Assembly: GCA_020466095.1 (NCBI GenBank)
Contig: CM035808.1
Coordinates: forward strand, 22,317,296 to 22,381,295
Length of the DNA stretch: 64,000 bases
Direction: 5' to 3'
Source of the DNA: Chlorops oryzae
Taxonomy: Eukaryota > Arthropoda > Insecta > Diptera > Chloropidae
Position 1 is the first letter of the stretch. Each line of letters begins with the position of its first letter. Positions 25,355-36,842 of the stretch are shown piece after piece. Under the pieces are notes generated by a model. The model had not been told where the DNA came from. It saw only the letters and a program-made list of their open reading frames with translations, and made no database searches. Both the position numbers and the translations under genes were made by a program.

Positions 25355-25969
25355 AGGAGGTTGTCTCATTGGCGAGGCGGTTTTTGGACCTTTTTTAAAA
25401 AAATTCACGACAGAAAACGAAAAGAGCTGAATTCAATTTGGTTTCTTTTTATTGTGTTAGGAATGAATGAAAGTTAATAAAAAGCACTTTGTTTTTTATG
25501 TAGGGCGGTTCAAAATGTTCTCGGCCGTCAAAATGGATGCTAAAAAAAGGTGTAGTGCTGGCTGCCACAATTCCAGGTTTCCAAGTTGTCCGAAATGAAA
25601 AAGAAAAACGGGGCTTTAATCAGTGTAGATGTCATTATGGCGAGAGCCTAGTAAAAAATTTGATAAAATTATGATTGAGCTGATAATGGTGACAAATCTG
25701 CGTCGAATCCACTTGGTTTCATTGAAATTGGTCCAGTTGAACTGGAGAAATCGTGGCAGCCAAGTCAAAAAAAGTGGTTTCGAGATAAATGTGTTTAAAA
25801 TTGGAAGCAATGCAAAAAAAACCTTGCTCGACAAGGAAGGCCACATCTTCTAAACTATTTCGAATTTCAAAAAATCCTTTGAGCACGATATTCTCAAATA
25901 TCCAAGCTATAAAAAAAATGAAACAAAAAAAATTGCAAAAAAAATTTTGCCCAATGAGACAACCCCCTT
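25355..25969. mobile_element. TIR element with GGTTGTCTCATTGG ends, 615 bp, copy 1
   Basis: AGGAGGTTGTCTCATTGGC at the left is matched inverted by CCCAATGAGACAACCCCCTT at the right. Interior segments such as GTGACAAATCTGCGTCGAAT and TTCAAAATGTTCTCGGCC recur inverted at 43.4-43.9 kb. No recognisable transposase is present. Confidence 0.75.
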
Positions 25970-26661
25970 AAATCATAAATCAAAGATCTTATGAGACTTT
26001 TACGTCATGTCTTCGTGTTTCTTAAGGCATTTTTTTTTTGTATATTTTAGAGCATTTCTTCGAAGCTGTAATAATAACAAAAGGGGATCCTAAAATTTCC
26101 TTTGGACATGTGAGTGATTTTTAATCGAAAAAAAAAATTGAATCGAAAAATTTTATCATGGGCACTAATGGGTTAATGGTATGGCATGGTATGGTTCACG
26201 TGGCCAACTTTTTTTTTTTTACCGAAATCGGTACAAATACCGGAATTGCATGTGAAAAATGGGTACCTACACATAAAAGAAAGAATACAATACCATCAAA
26301 TGTGTATTTTTTTTATTTGACTACTTAATAATTTTTTTCAATTTACCTGAGTAATTTTCCTCAAAATTGAAGAGCAAAAAAAAAAAAAAACTGGTCCTCA
26401 ATTTCTGATCTCGAAAACCCTAGCAATTTCGAATACTCTTCTCTTAAAAAAAAAAAATTACAAATTATTTTTTTATTCTATTAAAATCAATTTTTCCTAT
26501 TTCGATTTTTCCAGTAGTAAAATTCGGAACAAAATCCGGTACAAATTGCCAAAATCGTCAAATTTCGGTGTACCGAAACGAAGCTTCGGTATCGGAATCT
26601 TGCCTCAAAATTCGGTACAATACCGGAAAAATCGGTACAGTTGGTCACGTAAGGTATGGTA

Positions 26662-26894
26662 GATAGGTAGGTTGAAGTGGCTGCCACTTAGGCCGTTAAT
26701 CGGCCCATTGTGATACCAAGGAGGTTTTCTTGTGTTTGTGTGAGTGTATGTCTTTTTATGTAGTGTGCCCCTCACATGCGATTTTTGAAAAGCCAGTGCT
26801 AGGCTTGGAACATTACACTCCGTTTCGCCTGTGCCCAGAATCGAACCTGGGATCAAGAGCATAGCACGCATCCCCTACGCTATCTCAGAGCCAC
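26662..26894 (-). mobile_element. tRNA-derived SINE with intact 12-bp target duplication
   Basis: Read on the minus strand, the head GTGGCTCTGAGATAGCGTAG is A-box-like, and GGTTCGATTCTGGG is a B box about 45 bases on. A tRNA-unrelated body follows, ending in GGCAGCCACTTCAACCTACC. The 12-base sequence TAAGGTATGGTA flanks both sides exactly (26650-26661 and 26895-26906), as for LINE-mobilised insertion. At 233 bp it fits insect SINEs. Confidence 0.85.
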
Positions 26895-28379
26895 TAAGGT
26901 ATGGTAAATCTTCTTAAAAATTAACAGTTTTTTTTCAATTCTTTCAATATATACTTTTCAAGTCATTTTTCAATAATGTAACAACATCAATATTATAATT
27001 TTTCATTAATTGAATTTTATTTCAACTCAAAATATTTTTATTGTGAAGTTCGCAATTGAAGTTTGTTATCTTAAACTTGATATACATATCTTGCACTTTG
27101 ATGGATTCGGGATACTCTTTTTTTATGTGAAATTTTATTATTAATTATTAAATGTTACTGTTAATGTTGTTGTTTATTGTTGTTAATGTCAATGTTATAT
27201 GTCAAAATAAAAGAAGATGTTTCAAAATGTTGTTTGCAACAGAGGTGGTATAGGTTTTTTTGTTTTTGTTTTTTGTTCCTTTACTTAACTAATGTTTTAA
27301 CTTAATTTTAAAACTTCCATGAATTTATCACTTTGCTTTTCTTAGCCTTAAGACGAAAACGACGGCAATGAATACTTTAAAAATGATCAATGTCTGTTTG
27401 TCGGTATGTTTGGATGTATGTATGTACGTATGTATCATGTTGAATAAAATGAACTATGAAAAATAATTCAATGTTCAATGTAATGGAAAATGGATTTTCA
27501 TAATGGCGTTCGAATATTCATATTAATCTTATACGTAGTGAGAGCATTGAGAAAATAGAATTATTTTTCATTAAATAGAGTTTTTTTTTTTAAATAGATC
27601 TGAGCTTTCTAAAATACTTGCTTGTATAAGCTATTGTATATGTATATTAATATATATGTATATATATATAGTATATCTAGAGAGAAATAATTTTGTGTAA
27701 TACTATACGCATATAGACAATGAAACGCGATCAAATTAGACGTACTTAATTATTTTCAAGTTAAGAATTCTTTTTTGTTTTTTTCATAGATACATTTTTA
27801 AGAAATGAATTTCAAAGCTACAAGCAATTATTTGAACAAAATTAAAGCTTTTTAGTAGTTTGGGAAGCTTGGCGTAAACCGAATCAAATGAGATGGATCG
27901 TTGCTTAAGTTTTTTTTTTCTTTTCTTTTTTGGGTTTGATATGCTTTGAAGAGTCGGAACGGTAGTGTTTTCTTTATATATAAATTAAGATAAGTATAAT
28001 ATTTCATTGCTTGAACATCTACCAGAACTAAAAACCATCGAGTTCAAGAAACCATTTCGACAAGTTCTTGTTCCAATCTTCCAATCAATCGAACAACTTA
28101 TGAACGACTTCAAATTACTTCAAAAGCAAGCTTTGAGAGAGAAAAAACATCTTTCCCTGATTTTTTTTTAATAATTTTTTTTTTTTTTGTTAGTTATTCG
28201 CGTACTTAAATTTAATAAAATCGAGCTAAGCTTAATTATTCGCGGATTTTCAATTGATATTAAAACTCTAAATTGTTCGTTCGTTTGTGTTAACAATAAA
28301 TCAAATGAAATGAAAAGCAAAATTTCGAAAGAAAAAGCAAAAAACTTAGCATTAATAACAAGGGACTAAGAAATCTTAA

Positions 28380-28476
28380 CCCATTAAGTTAATTAAGAAA
28401 GATTTCATATACATAAGAGGGACTAGCATTGCAGCTTGAACTGCTATAATCCTTGCAGATCCCGGACGCTAATGGG
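28380..28476. mobile_element. piggyBac-like MITE, 97 bp
   Basis: CCCATTAAG at the left and CTAATGGG at the right are flanked by TTAA on both sides (28376-28379 and 28477-28480). It is small and non-coding. The terminal repeat is short, so confidence is moderate. Confidence 0.6.
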
Positions 28477-29194
28477 TTAAATTTTTTTTTATCACATAAA
28501 CCGCTCTAAGTAGACCAAAAAATGTTAAAGCTAAGGACAATAGTTTAAAAAAAAAGAACAAAAGAATATTCTAAAAAATATGTGAAATCTTAAAATTAAT
28601 CTATTAAGTTTGAGCAGTTCCAAATATAGATTTTTTTCTACCAATTTCATTTTGTTTTCTGTCTTTAAATCCTCTCTCAATTTTTTTTTTTTTTTATAGT
28701 TATCTTTTTCGTACTACATTTCGATTCGTACGAAATTTTGCACAATTTTTTATCGTTAAGAAAGGTTTTTTTTTTTTTGTGGGTTCATTCGAAAGACGCT
28801 ATTTTTCAAATGGACTTGATTTTTTTTTATTTAAAAAATTTTTTTTTGCTTAAAGAAAATTAAAAATAGATAAGGACATTAATTTTAAAAATTAAAGATG
28901 AATTAAATGTGTAGAGAAAATAAAACAAATTATGTGTGTAAATGAATGGAGCATAAATATAGGTTTTATTCATATAATGTGTATCACAAGTTCAGTAGAG
29001 TTAAAAGTAAAAGTAAAGCTTATAGCGTTTTAATATTAAAGACGGCAATGAGCTGAGATTCACAAAATGAAAAATGAAATTTTCAACATTAAAAAATCAA
29101 TATATAAAATGAATAGTCTTCTCGAAAACGAATGAAAATCAGTTCACGCCTTATTTAAAAAAAATTAAAATAAAAAATAATAATAATAATCGCT

Positions 29195-29312
29195 CCTATT
29201 ATGTATTCCGACGGATCGAATCCATTCGGAATTTTCACATTTTTGCTCTTTTTGATTCATAAAAATTTTGAAAAAATCCGAACGGAATCGATCCGTCGGA
29301 ATACATAATAGG
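29195..29312. mobile_element. Palindromic MITE, 118 bp, copy 1
   Basis: CCTATTATGTATTCCGACGG plus ATCGAATCC is repeated inverted at the right (GATCCGTCGGAATACATAAT then AGG). A degenerate second copy is at 46.58 kb. Confidence 0.8.
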
Positions 29313-30903
29313 CACGAATATTAATAATAATAAACTAGAAATGAATAATGAAAATTGTTTTCTGCTATCACAAACGAACTCGCTATAATTGAAATATTCT
29401 AATTACAATTTAAGTGTATTAAATCGAACATTCATTTAACTTGAATAGTTATTGGCAGTTTGTGTTTTTTAGTTATACATTTTTATAACTATATTCTAAA
29501 GAACATCACTCAATCATTCCTCTCTTTATATATTCTGGTATTTCGTTACGTTTCTTTAGCTCGCAGCCTGCATCAAATCATGGGCCTTCTTGGACAAATT
29601 GCAAGTTATGTGTGTAAACGCCACACGAAAATACTGCGCACTTGGGCACGACGTAATCAATCAAAATTTCTTCACTGACCCTTAAAGGTTTTATACAGTC
29701 ACATGATTATTGTTTGTTTGCCCTCTCTGTTAGTTTTGCTCTTTTAAAACACTCGAAAAACAATTTCGTCGTTCTTTTAAAGCTAACAGGCTGCAATCAA
29801 GTCAACTTATTGTAATTTAATATTTTAATTATGCTGCAGTTTATTTTTTTTTTTTTCTTTCTATCATTTTAATTTGAATTTTAAACTAGATGAGCTACAA
29901 ATATCGGTAAAATCTTGCCCTTTCTACACACATATAAATATGTTGTATATATGTGTTAAAGTATTTATTTGTTTAATTAACTTGAATTCGTATATGCTGC
30001 ATTATTGAAATTGAAGCAAAGAATAATCGTTATAACAGTATAACAGTTTCTTTAAAATTTTTCATTATTACGATTGCATTCGATTCATTCGCGGATCGAG
30101 AGATAATATGACTTTTTTAATTATTAATTTATTCAATTTCTTACCGATAAATTATTGTTGATTTAAGGACTTTAAAAAAAAATGACACGGTCCCTGGCGA
30201 GCTTTGACAAAAATGCAAAATAACTCTAAAAAAAAAAAATGAAATTTTACAGCAAGCGAGCAAACTGGAAACCATTGTAGCAGAAGCAAAGTCAGGCAAT
30301 TTTGAGCTGTATCTTATGAAGTTATACTATATATCCAATTTAATCACTTTTCCACTTCCTTGAGGAGCGCCGATTCCAACTGATCGAATATTTTCCTTAC
30401 GCTTGGTCCAAAGTTTTTTCTTCCTTTTTGTCGTTTTTTTTTTTCTCTTTATTTTCTTTTCTTTTCTTTTTTCTTCTGGATTCATTTTCGTCCGTCCGAA
30501 TTGTTTCAAAATGATGTTAAGTTGAAGCTTTCCTTCTCTTTTCCATCATTCTTTGTTCTGTAGTAGTCTTGAAGCTACGTATGGATTTCTTCTTTCTTTC
30601 TCATGAATGAATGTTCCGAGCTTCCGAGATTCCATTCCAAATGCGTAATGATCCTTCTTCACTACTACGTTTCACCGTCAACTTTTCCAACAACTTCTCC
30701 ACCGCCAGCCATTGCAGCAAAAGAACAGCATTTTTGGGTTTTCGAATTCTGTTGTATAACGTTTTGTCGGTTGATTTTGTTTTTTGTTTTGTTGTATATG
30801 TATATATATATGTATATATCATTTTTTTTTGTTTGTTAAGTGTTTAAAGCTATAGCAGCTGCACGCACTCTCGTCAATTGCTTTCTGCCTCTTTTTTTCG
30901 AAT

Positions 30904-30909
30904 TTTATT
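30904..30909 (-). terminator. Possible proximal poly(A) signal of Ypel
   Basis: AATAAA is on the minus strand about 46 bases after the stop codon. Many more such hexamers follow in the AT-rich 27-30.9 kb stretch, so a long 3' UTR is equally possible. Confidence 0.3.
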
Positions 30910-30954
30910 TTTGTTAAATAAAGTCATGCTTTGTTTAAATTGCAGCGCGCATGC

Positions 30955-31299
30955 TCAATCCCAACCGTTTTCCTTAATCATATGCGCTAGCTCGATTATG
31001 TATTTTCCTTCTTTATACTTTTGGCTAGACTCATAGGCGTGCTCGTACTTCCAGCCGAGCGGCGTTTTACAGCACTCGCAATAGATATCGGCAACGGCAT
31101 GCAGTCCAGTTAACAGGACACGTTCTTCAGTCTGACCGCAGGCAACATTAACGACCGAATTGAATAGGTACGCTGGGCCCTGGCTGCCCTGAAACGATTT
31201 CGATATAAGCTCATCGTGCGAGGCCAGATGCGCACGACAGTGAACACATGAATAAGTCCGGTTTGTGGATGGTAAATAGGCTTGAAATGTTTTCACCAT
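30955..31299 (-). CDS. Ypel: Yippee-like protein (YPEL1-4 type)
   Basis: The 114-residue protein is a small zinc-binding Yippee-family member, extremely conserved across eukaryotes. Vertebrate YPEL proteins are reported at centrosomes, the spindle and the nucleolus, but the biochemical role is unsettled. Every position of the published Yippee consensus that I checked is present: CxxC at 18-21, 19 residues to G41, L45, N51, G65, CxxC at 74-77 exactly 52 residues after the first pair, GWxY at 82-85, K96 and E103. The start [18 protein letters not shown] and end ENGWD are those of the YPEL1-4 branch (Drosophila CG15309), not the YPEL5/yippee branch. The coding region is one exon. A splice acceptor on the minus strand (CAG ending at 31468) puts the 5' UTR exon start at 31467, so upstream exons are non-coding. 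There is no frameshift or missing residue. Confidence 0.96.
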   Translation of the reverse strand: MVKTFQAYLPSTNRTYSCVHCRAHLASHDELISKSFQGSQGPAYLFNSVVNVACGQTEERVLLTGLHAVADIYCECCKTPLGWKYEHAYESSQKYKEGKYIIELAHMIKENGWD

Positions 31300-31467
31300 T
31301 TTATTTGTGCCTTAGTTTTTCTTTTGGTTTTTTGTTTTTTTGTTTTTTGTTTTTTCTTCTTATGTCCTTTTTATTTTCGATTGAAATTTTGCGGATTTTC
31401 CTTGGAGTGTGATTGTTCACCAGTTAACGATGTGTTAAGTCCGCTTTAATTGATCTCGATCACAAGT
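31300..31467 (-). other. 5' UTR part of the Ypel coding exon, with upstream splice acceptor
   Basis: On the minus strand, a pyrimidine-rich tract followed by CAG ends at 31468. The 168 bases from there to the ATG have no in-frame coding extension and are T-poor and A-rich on the transcript. This indicates a 5' UTR joined to one or more upstream non-coding exons. Confidence 0.5.
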
Positions 31468-31611
31468 CTGCAAAGTTAAAGAGGATTTAATAATCTTATA
31501 TCAGCAAATAACATTCAATAAATATATATATGCAATATATTTCAGAAGCAAACAATCAAATTTCTGAACTCGAAAATTTAACTTGACAGAAAAAATGTGA
31601 AAAAATATAAA

Positions 31612-31712
31612 TTAGGTATGTCCCCGTACTTCACGAAAATGCACAATTTTAACAATTTTCATACAGTTTTCAAAAAATTTGTCATTTTCGTGCAGTACGG
31701 GAACAGACCTAA
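31612..31712. repeat. Short inverted-repeat element, copy 2 (pair with 11.1 kb)
   Basis: TTAGGTATGTCCCCGTACTT and its right-hand inverse (GTACGGGAACAGACCTAA) form arms around CATACAGTTTTCAAAAAATT. The right flank AGATTTTAAATTTTGAAATC matches the flank of the 11.1-kb copy inverted. It lies just upstream of the Ypel coding exon, inside its presumed 5' intron. Confidence 0.75.
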
Positions 31713-31826
31713 GATTTTAAATTTTGAAATCAATTTTTTTTTTTTAATGTAATTTGTCAAATTTGTTGACAGTTTAGGGGAATCTACCCTAAATTAAAAG
31801 ACATTTATGACATTTAGTGGAGTCTT

Positions 31827-31958
31827 ATATGCTTTTCAGACGTGCAACGAAATCTCGAGATTTCAGAAAACTTTAGAACAAAATTGACATTTGAAATCCA
31901 GGCGATTTCAATTTTGTTCTGAAATCCCGAGATTTCATTGTACGTCTGGAAAGCATAT
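31827..31958. repeat. Foldback element, about 130 bp
   Basis: Arms ATATGCTTTTCAGACGTGCA...GAAATCTCGAGATTTCAG are repeated inverted (CTGAAATCCCGAGATTTC...GTACGTCTGGAAAGCATAT) around a second inner pair, CAAAATTGA...TCAATTTTG. It is a near-perfect hairpin in the presumed Ypel 5' intron. Confidence 0.75.
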
Positions 31959-32676
31959 TAGGGAAGAAAAGTGTTCAGGGAAAATTTTATGGCACCACGT
32001 TTTCGTTTTTAGAAGATTTCAAAATTAAATTTTAGGGAATTTTGGGCTTTGTTTAGAGACATTCAGCGGAATTTTCCCCTAATAATCTGGCAACAGAGCC
32101 TGATTTCCAGCCGCGCAAGAATGCCTGCAAATATTTAACCAATTTTTTTCAATTGCGAATTTGATTGTAATTACTTCCATACGTTTGTATGTGTTGAATA
32201 TTAAAGGGAGTTCCTGCAGTATTGGAAATCTCGAGCTATAGATTCATACCCATTAGGATGATCACATTTCAAAACAGTTCAAATACTCTTTCGAAACCTA
32301 AACCATTAAAAAAAAAAAGTGAAGTGCGATATTTGATCTCCAATTGAAGAATTGCGGAAATTATTTATCTTTGTAATAAATTTATAAGCTTAGCTATTTT
32401 TATATATTTTTTAGTAAATTTAGCGCTTTTAATTGCACTTGGAAAATATCATTGTATGAATTCGTATCAAAAATAAATCAGTAAACATCGCAAAAAAGCG
32501 TTCAATTGCAATCGTATTCTCGTTATCGTTCAGGAAATTTACAATCATTTATGAATGAATGTTCATCATAAAGTGATAAGAAATGTACTTTTCAAATTTC
32601 TATTTTTATTAAAACGAACAGACTACAATTTCTTTGTTGTTTTGTTTTTTTTTTTTTTAAGTTAAGGCTGATATAC

Positions 32677-33060
32677 AGCCCGATTCTGAATATTCCCGGG
32701 GAATTAACTTTTCTCGAGACTAATATTCTCCTCTTTTAAATACACTCGAGACTTTCTATAACGAACTCTTTTATCGATATTCTAGGACTTCGAAATTCTC
32801 ACTATACGAATCTTCTGAAGGGTTTTCGCAACATTTTTAGTGCCGCTCTTTATAATGAATTCTCTCTGTAACCAATTTTTTTCCCGGTCCCTTGGAGTTC
32901 GTTATAGAGAGTTTCAACTGTAGATATGGTAAGTAAAACTATAGGTATGGGTCAAATAACCATTCTCCATTCCTCCAAATATTTATAAAAAAAAGAAGTT
33001 TCCTTTCGAAAATTTAAATTCCACGGGAATCCGTTCCCCGGGAATATTCAGAAACGGGCT
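32677..33060. mobile_element. AGCCCGATTCTGAATATTCC element, copy 1, 384 bp
   Basis: The left end AGCCCGATTCTGAATATTCC and right end GGAATATTCAGAAACGGGCT are inverses. It is collinear with the copy at 36260-36663 at roughly 85% identity by eye. A smaller TIR element lies inside both copies, so the pair descends from an already nested parent. Confidence 0.85.
32743..32920. mobile_element. Nested pogo/Tigger-like MITE in copy 1, 178 bp
   Basis: TA-CACTCGAGACTTTCTATAA at the left is matched inverted by TTATAGAGAGTTTCAACTG-TA. The TA border and CAGTnGAAACTCTCTATAAC-type end fit the pogo/Tigger side of Tc1/mariner. Confidence 0.7.
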
Positions 33061-33917
33061 GATAGTCAGTGATTATGACTACAATGTACCCGATTGTTAT
33101 GATTTTTTTTAAATTTAAATATACTTGTTTTGGGATGGAGGTAGGAAGCAGAAGTGTTAAAAGACAAGACATCTTGTTGTCTCAGAACAAATTTACTGAT
33201 AAAGTTTGCTTCATTGAATATTCCGATCTAAATGTAGGAGGTGGCGCCTTTTAAACACCGTTCAATATTTCATTCGCTTTCTGAAGACACAAGAAGTTCA
33301 TAAACTGGATTTGAAATTGAATTGAAATTAATTTTTTGTGATTTTTGGAACAGAAGAACTTGGCGAGTGGGTATGAAAAAATAAAGAAGCCTATTCGAGT
33401 TTTATGCAAAGTAAAATCGAGCCACAATTATTTTTTATTTTATTTTCGCTTCATTTTTCATTCATGCATGAGGTTTTTTTATTTTTTTATTTTTTTTTAT
33501 TTTTTTTTTTTGTGGTCTTCGCAGTTTTCGTTCTTCATATATATATATATTTTTGTAGACCTATTTCGAAATTTATACAAATGATAATTCGAATGACGCT
33601 TTAAAGTTTAATGCGACTCATAAACGTGCAGAGATTTTAGAGCGCGTGTATTGTTTGAATTAAAAAGGAGAAGAAAAATAAAAAGAAAAAGAAAAAAAAA
33701 TACGCAAAAACCAGAAGACTCTGAAATCTTGACCTACGAGCACGTAAAAGCTATTGGGAATAATTCTGAACACACGACATATGTACATATATGGCAGAAC
33801 ACGCCATAAGTGACACAAGTCGAGTTTTCAAAATTTGTAAAAACTTCTTTCGAGAGAAGATTTCTTCAGCGTTGGAGTTCGATTTTTTGGGAAAAGATTT
33901 CTTATGCTGTGTAATAT

Positions 33918-34184
33918 CACTGTGTTCTCTCGTAAGTGGGCACTTACGCGACCGAAAAGTGTGTCCGCTTAGGGGCTCTCTCCAGTTCTGCCAGAAATGA
34001 AACGGAAATGAAAAACTTAATTTAAAAAACACTTCCGAAAATTTCTACTTAATTTCTGAAGCGTTTTTTATACTTAAGTTTTTCACTCCTGGTGAGCTAG
34101 AGAGAGCCCCTTAAGAGGAAATTATTTGAGAAACAGGAACACTAGAGCGTTCTCAAAAAGTGTCCGCAAACAGAGAGCACACTG
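33918..34184. mobile_element. MITE related to the 40.6-kb host, 267 bp
   Basis: The ends CACTGTGTTCTCTC and GAGAGCACACTG, subterminal GTGTCCGCTTAGGGGC and inner arms CTTAGGGGCTCTCTCCAG / CTAGAGAGAGCCCCTTAAG form a foldback unit. AAGTGTCCGC motifs tie it to the elements at 38.9 and 40.6 kb. Confidence 0.7.
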
Positions 34185-34507
34185 TACACGATTTGCTATC
34201 GTTTATAAAAAGAATTGTTAAGAAATTTGTTGAACCTTGACTTTAGCTTGACGTATATAGGTACTTATTGTATTCTTCGTTGCATTTTGAAATCAGGACA
34301 TAAAAAAAATTTTTTTTAATTCTACGAAGAACTTTTCAGTGTGATGCTTCCCACAATAAATTGGTTTCGAAAACAGTATTTGAGACTCTTTCAAATGAAG
34401 TTATAAATATTTAATATTTTTCTTTCCTAATTGGCAAAATAAACTTTGTCCGCAGAATTGCATTTATTTATTTATTATTTTTTATTATTATTTTATAAGT
34501 ACTTACC

Positions 34508-34720
34508 GATAGGTTCAACTTTTTGTTTTGAAAAAAAAAAAAAAAATTGGTATTTTTCGCGATACGTAAAAGTAAACTGCTTTCGCAAAAGCCTTTAACA
34601 GTTCCAGTGCACTTAGAGCGATGATAGCAACGATTCGTATGCCAACGTCTAGCCAACTGACTGACTTCAAGTAAATGAGTGACTGCCTGAATTCGAGCGT
34701 CTGCAGCACTCACGTTCGTT
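34508..34720 (-). other. Candidate non-coding first exon of Ypel (donor at about 34507)
   Basis: On the minus strand the stretch ends in a good donor, CG|GTAAGTAC, and contains TCAGTCAGTT near 34670-34680, which fits the fly Initiator consensus TCAGTY. It lies 3.0 kb upstream of the Ypel acceptor in the right orientation. The short reading frame here (MSAADARIQ...) is not recognisable as protein. The assignment is inference from position and splice signal. Confidence 0.3.
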
Positions 34721-35304
34721 CACGTTCACTTGGTGCTCATGCGTTTGGAAATACTGGTGCCGTAGACCGATGCGGAGACGGATACGGGCGATAGAGACGA
34801 TACGATAGCAAAAAGTCAAGCAATCGATTCAGACCGTGAGACCAGACCAGAGCAGACCAGACCAGACAAGCCAAATGAACAATAACAGAGAACAGCTGCT
34901 TTTTATTATTACTTTTCCGATCGTTCGCTGTATTCTGAGGTTATTGTTGCTTATCGCCGCTGCTCCTCATGTGTTTTCAGCGTTTGTTTATTGTTATTAT
35001 TTTCTTTGTTTTCCTTTTTATCTTGTTTGCTCGCTCGCTTGCTTGCTCGACTTGATTTAATACGTAAAAGAAGACCAACCAACGCTATATGATAAGCTGC
35101 TGCTGCTGATGCGCCTGACACTCCGCCCGCAATAACAGCACACCCAATTACATACGCTGAGTTGTGGTTTTTAGCTTTTATGGTTCCACTGTACACACGT
35201 CGATGATGCGTAGTTCAAAAGAGAAGAGAACTCCTTTTGTTGTAAGACAATGACAGCACACCGCGCAGAGGAACGATCGATCGAAAAGCTTCGCCGCAAA
35301 AGTC

Positions 35305-35380
35305 TAGCATCAGTTGAACAGCACCGCCGCCAGTTGGATGATGATTTGTTGACGATAATTAATTTCCAGCACCGTGAGTA
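35305..35380 (+). other. Possible plus-strand first exon
   Basis: A TCAGTT Initiator-like site at about 35309 is followed by a compact non-repeat stretch ending in the donor CACC|GTGAGTAAAT near 35373. It lies some 600 bases from the candidate minus-strand Ypel first exon, so a divergent promoter is conceivable. No partner exon was found and the call is weak. Confidence 0.15.
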
Positions 35381-36259
35381 AATATCAAATTTCTTGAAAA
35401 ATAACACAGCACAATTAATAACACCCAGAAGGAAGGGAAAACAGTTACTGGTAAATTAGCACAGAGAATATATGTATGTAGGTATATAGGTACATATATA
35501 CAGAGATTATAAATTTGTTAATGAGTGCACAAATAAATTTTCATGAGGTTATCATCAATGTGTAGTAGGTATATGGATTGAGGTCTGTGAAAATCAATGA
35601 ACAAGTCAGCGAAAATGACAAGAGCAATTTATTTTCGCATTGCACTAGATTGAAAGCATCAGCAACATATGGTTTCTAAGAGATGCAGATGCAGAGACAG
35701 AGAGAGTGAGAGTGAGACTGAGATCTGGAACGTGTTATAATTTCTGTTGATTTGGTCTGATTGATCTGCTGTTGTAGAGCTCGCGAGGCGTGTGCTCGTT
35801 TTTTTTCCATTTATTTTCTTTGATAAATTTCAATTGCTTCTCCATTTGAGTGATCGTGCTCCAGTTGGGTTAATAGCTTTTACGATCATGCTAAAAACTA
35901 CTGACAGCCTAAGAAAGCCCATATCCATATAAACATCTACCTATTTGCATATAAGTATCTTTGAAGCTCTCCTTCATTCGTGCAGCGTTGCAAATTTTCA
36001 TTTCAGAAAAAAAAATAGAAAGAAAAATAAAAAGAAAATGAACAAGAAAAGCACGACGCAAAACTCGAAATCAACGTGACCACGGATGATTACGTTCGAT
36101 ACTATCGGATGAGGTGTGCATTAGGGAGTGTAAAATATGAGGCCGTCAGTCATTAATAGAAGATTATATTGAATTTGAAATGACTATTTAAAGTCATATG
36201 ATTCGAACTATTATTTGAAATCCTAATTGAAAACGTGCCATCGAAATAGTTTTAATATT

Positions 36260-36663
36260 AGCCCGATTCTGAATATTCCCGGGGAACGAATTTCCGGGGA
36301 ATTCTCTTTTCTCGAGACCAAAAGTCTCCTTTTTTAAATACACTCGAGACTCTCTATAACGAACTCTTCTAGCGAACTTCTAGGACCTCGAATTTCTCAC
36401 TATAGCGAATCTTCGGAAGGGTTTTCGCTATATTTTTAGTGCCTCTTTTTCTCTTTATAATGAATCCTCTCTGTAACGATTTTTTTTCCAGTCCCTTGGA
36501 GTTCGTTATAGAGAGTTTCGACTGTCGATAGGGAAAGGAAAACTATGGGTATGGGTCAAATCAAATTTCTTACCCCAAATATTAAAAAAAAAAAAAGAAG
36601 TTTACTCTCGAGAAACGTAAATTCCTCGAGAATTCGTTCCCCGGATATATTCAGAATCGAGTT
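36260..36663. mobile_element. AGCCCGATTCTGAATATTCC element, copy 2, about 404 bp
   Basis: It begins AGCCCGATTCTGAATATTCC, ends in ATATTCAGAATCGAGTT, and is collinear with 32677-33060. It differs by an extra CCGGGGAAT repeat near the left end. The two copies lie 3.2 kb apart in the same orientation. Confidence 0.85.
36341..36524. mobile_element. Nested pogo/Tigger-like MITE in copy 2, 184 bp
   Basis: CACTCGAGACTCTCTATAAC and its inverse GTTATAGAGAGTTTCGACTG bound the same nested unit as at 32743-32920. The right-hand TA has mutated. Confidence 0.7.
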
Positions 36664-36666
36664 CTA

Positions 36667-36842
36667 TAGTAGAATCTCTCTACAACTCGAATCTCTTTAA
36701 GTCGAAATCCTGAATAAGTCGGAAAAAAACTGTCATTCCCTTCCGCCGATATCATATAGGTACATATCTCGGAGTTCTTGTTAAGGCCAAAAATCGATTT
36801 ATTTCTACTTTCCTTGACATTCGAGTAACAGATCATCCACTG
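36667..36842. mobile_element. pogo/Tigger-like MITE, 176 bp
   Basis: The left TA-TAGTAGAATCTCTCTACA and right ATCATCCACTG-TA ends are worn inverses, with CTCGAAT on both sides. It abuts the preceding element directly. Confidence 0.55.

Larger units (their letters stand above)
26907..30903. other. AT-rich stretch downstream of Ypel, possible long 3' UTR
   Basis: The stretch lies directly 3' of Ypel on the minus strand. It has long T-runs on the plus strand and two MITEs (28.38 and 29.20 kb) but no coding. Fly Ypel-type genes can have long 3' UTRs, so part of it may be transcribed. There is no direct evidence. Confidence 0.3.
34185..36259. other. Intergenic or Ypel upstream region
   Basis: Apart from the candidate first exons, it has GACCAGACCAGAC and GAGAGTGAGAGTGAGA short repeats (34.84 and 35.70 kb) and no coding. 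The GC content at 34.6-35.4 kb is higher than its surroundings, as around promoters. Confidence 0.35.

Noticed and set aside
26800..26894. tRNA gene on the minus strand
   Set aside because: It is the head of a 233-bp SINE with a target duplication, not a free tRNA gene.
30327..30509. Lys-rich 60-codon minus-strand frame
   Set aside because: It is generated by T-rich and CTTTT-rich sequence; no domain.
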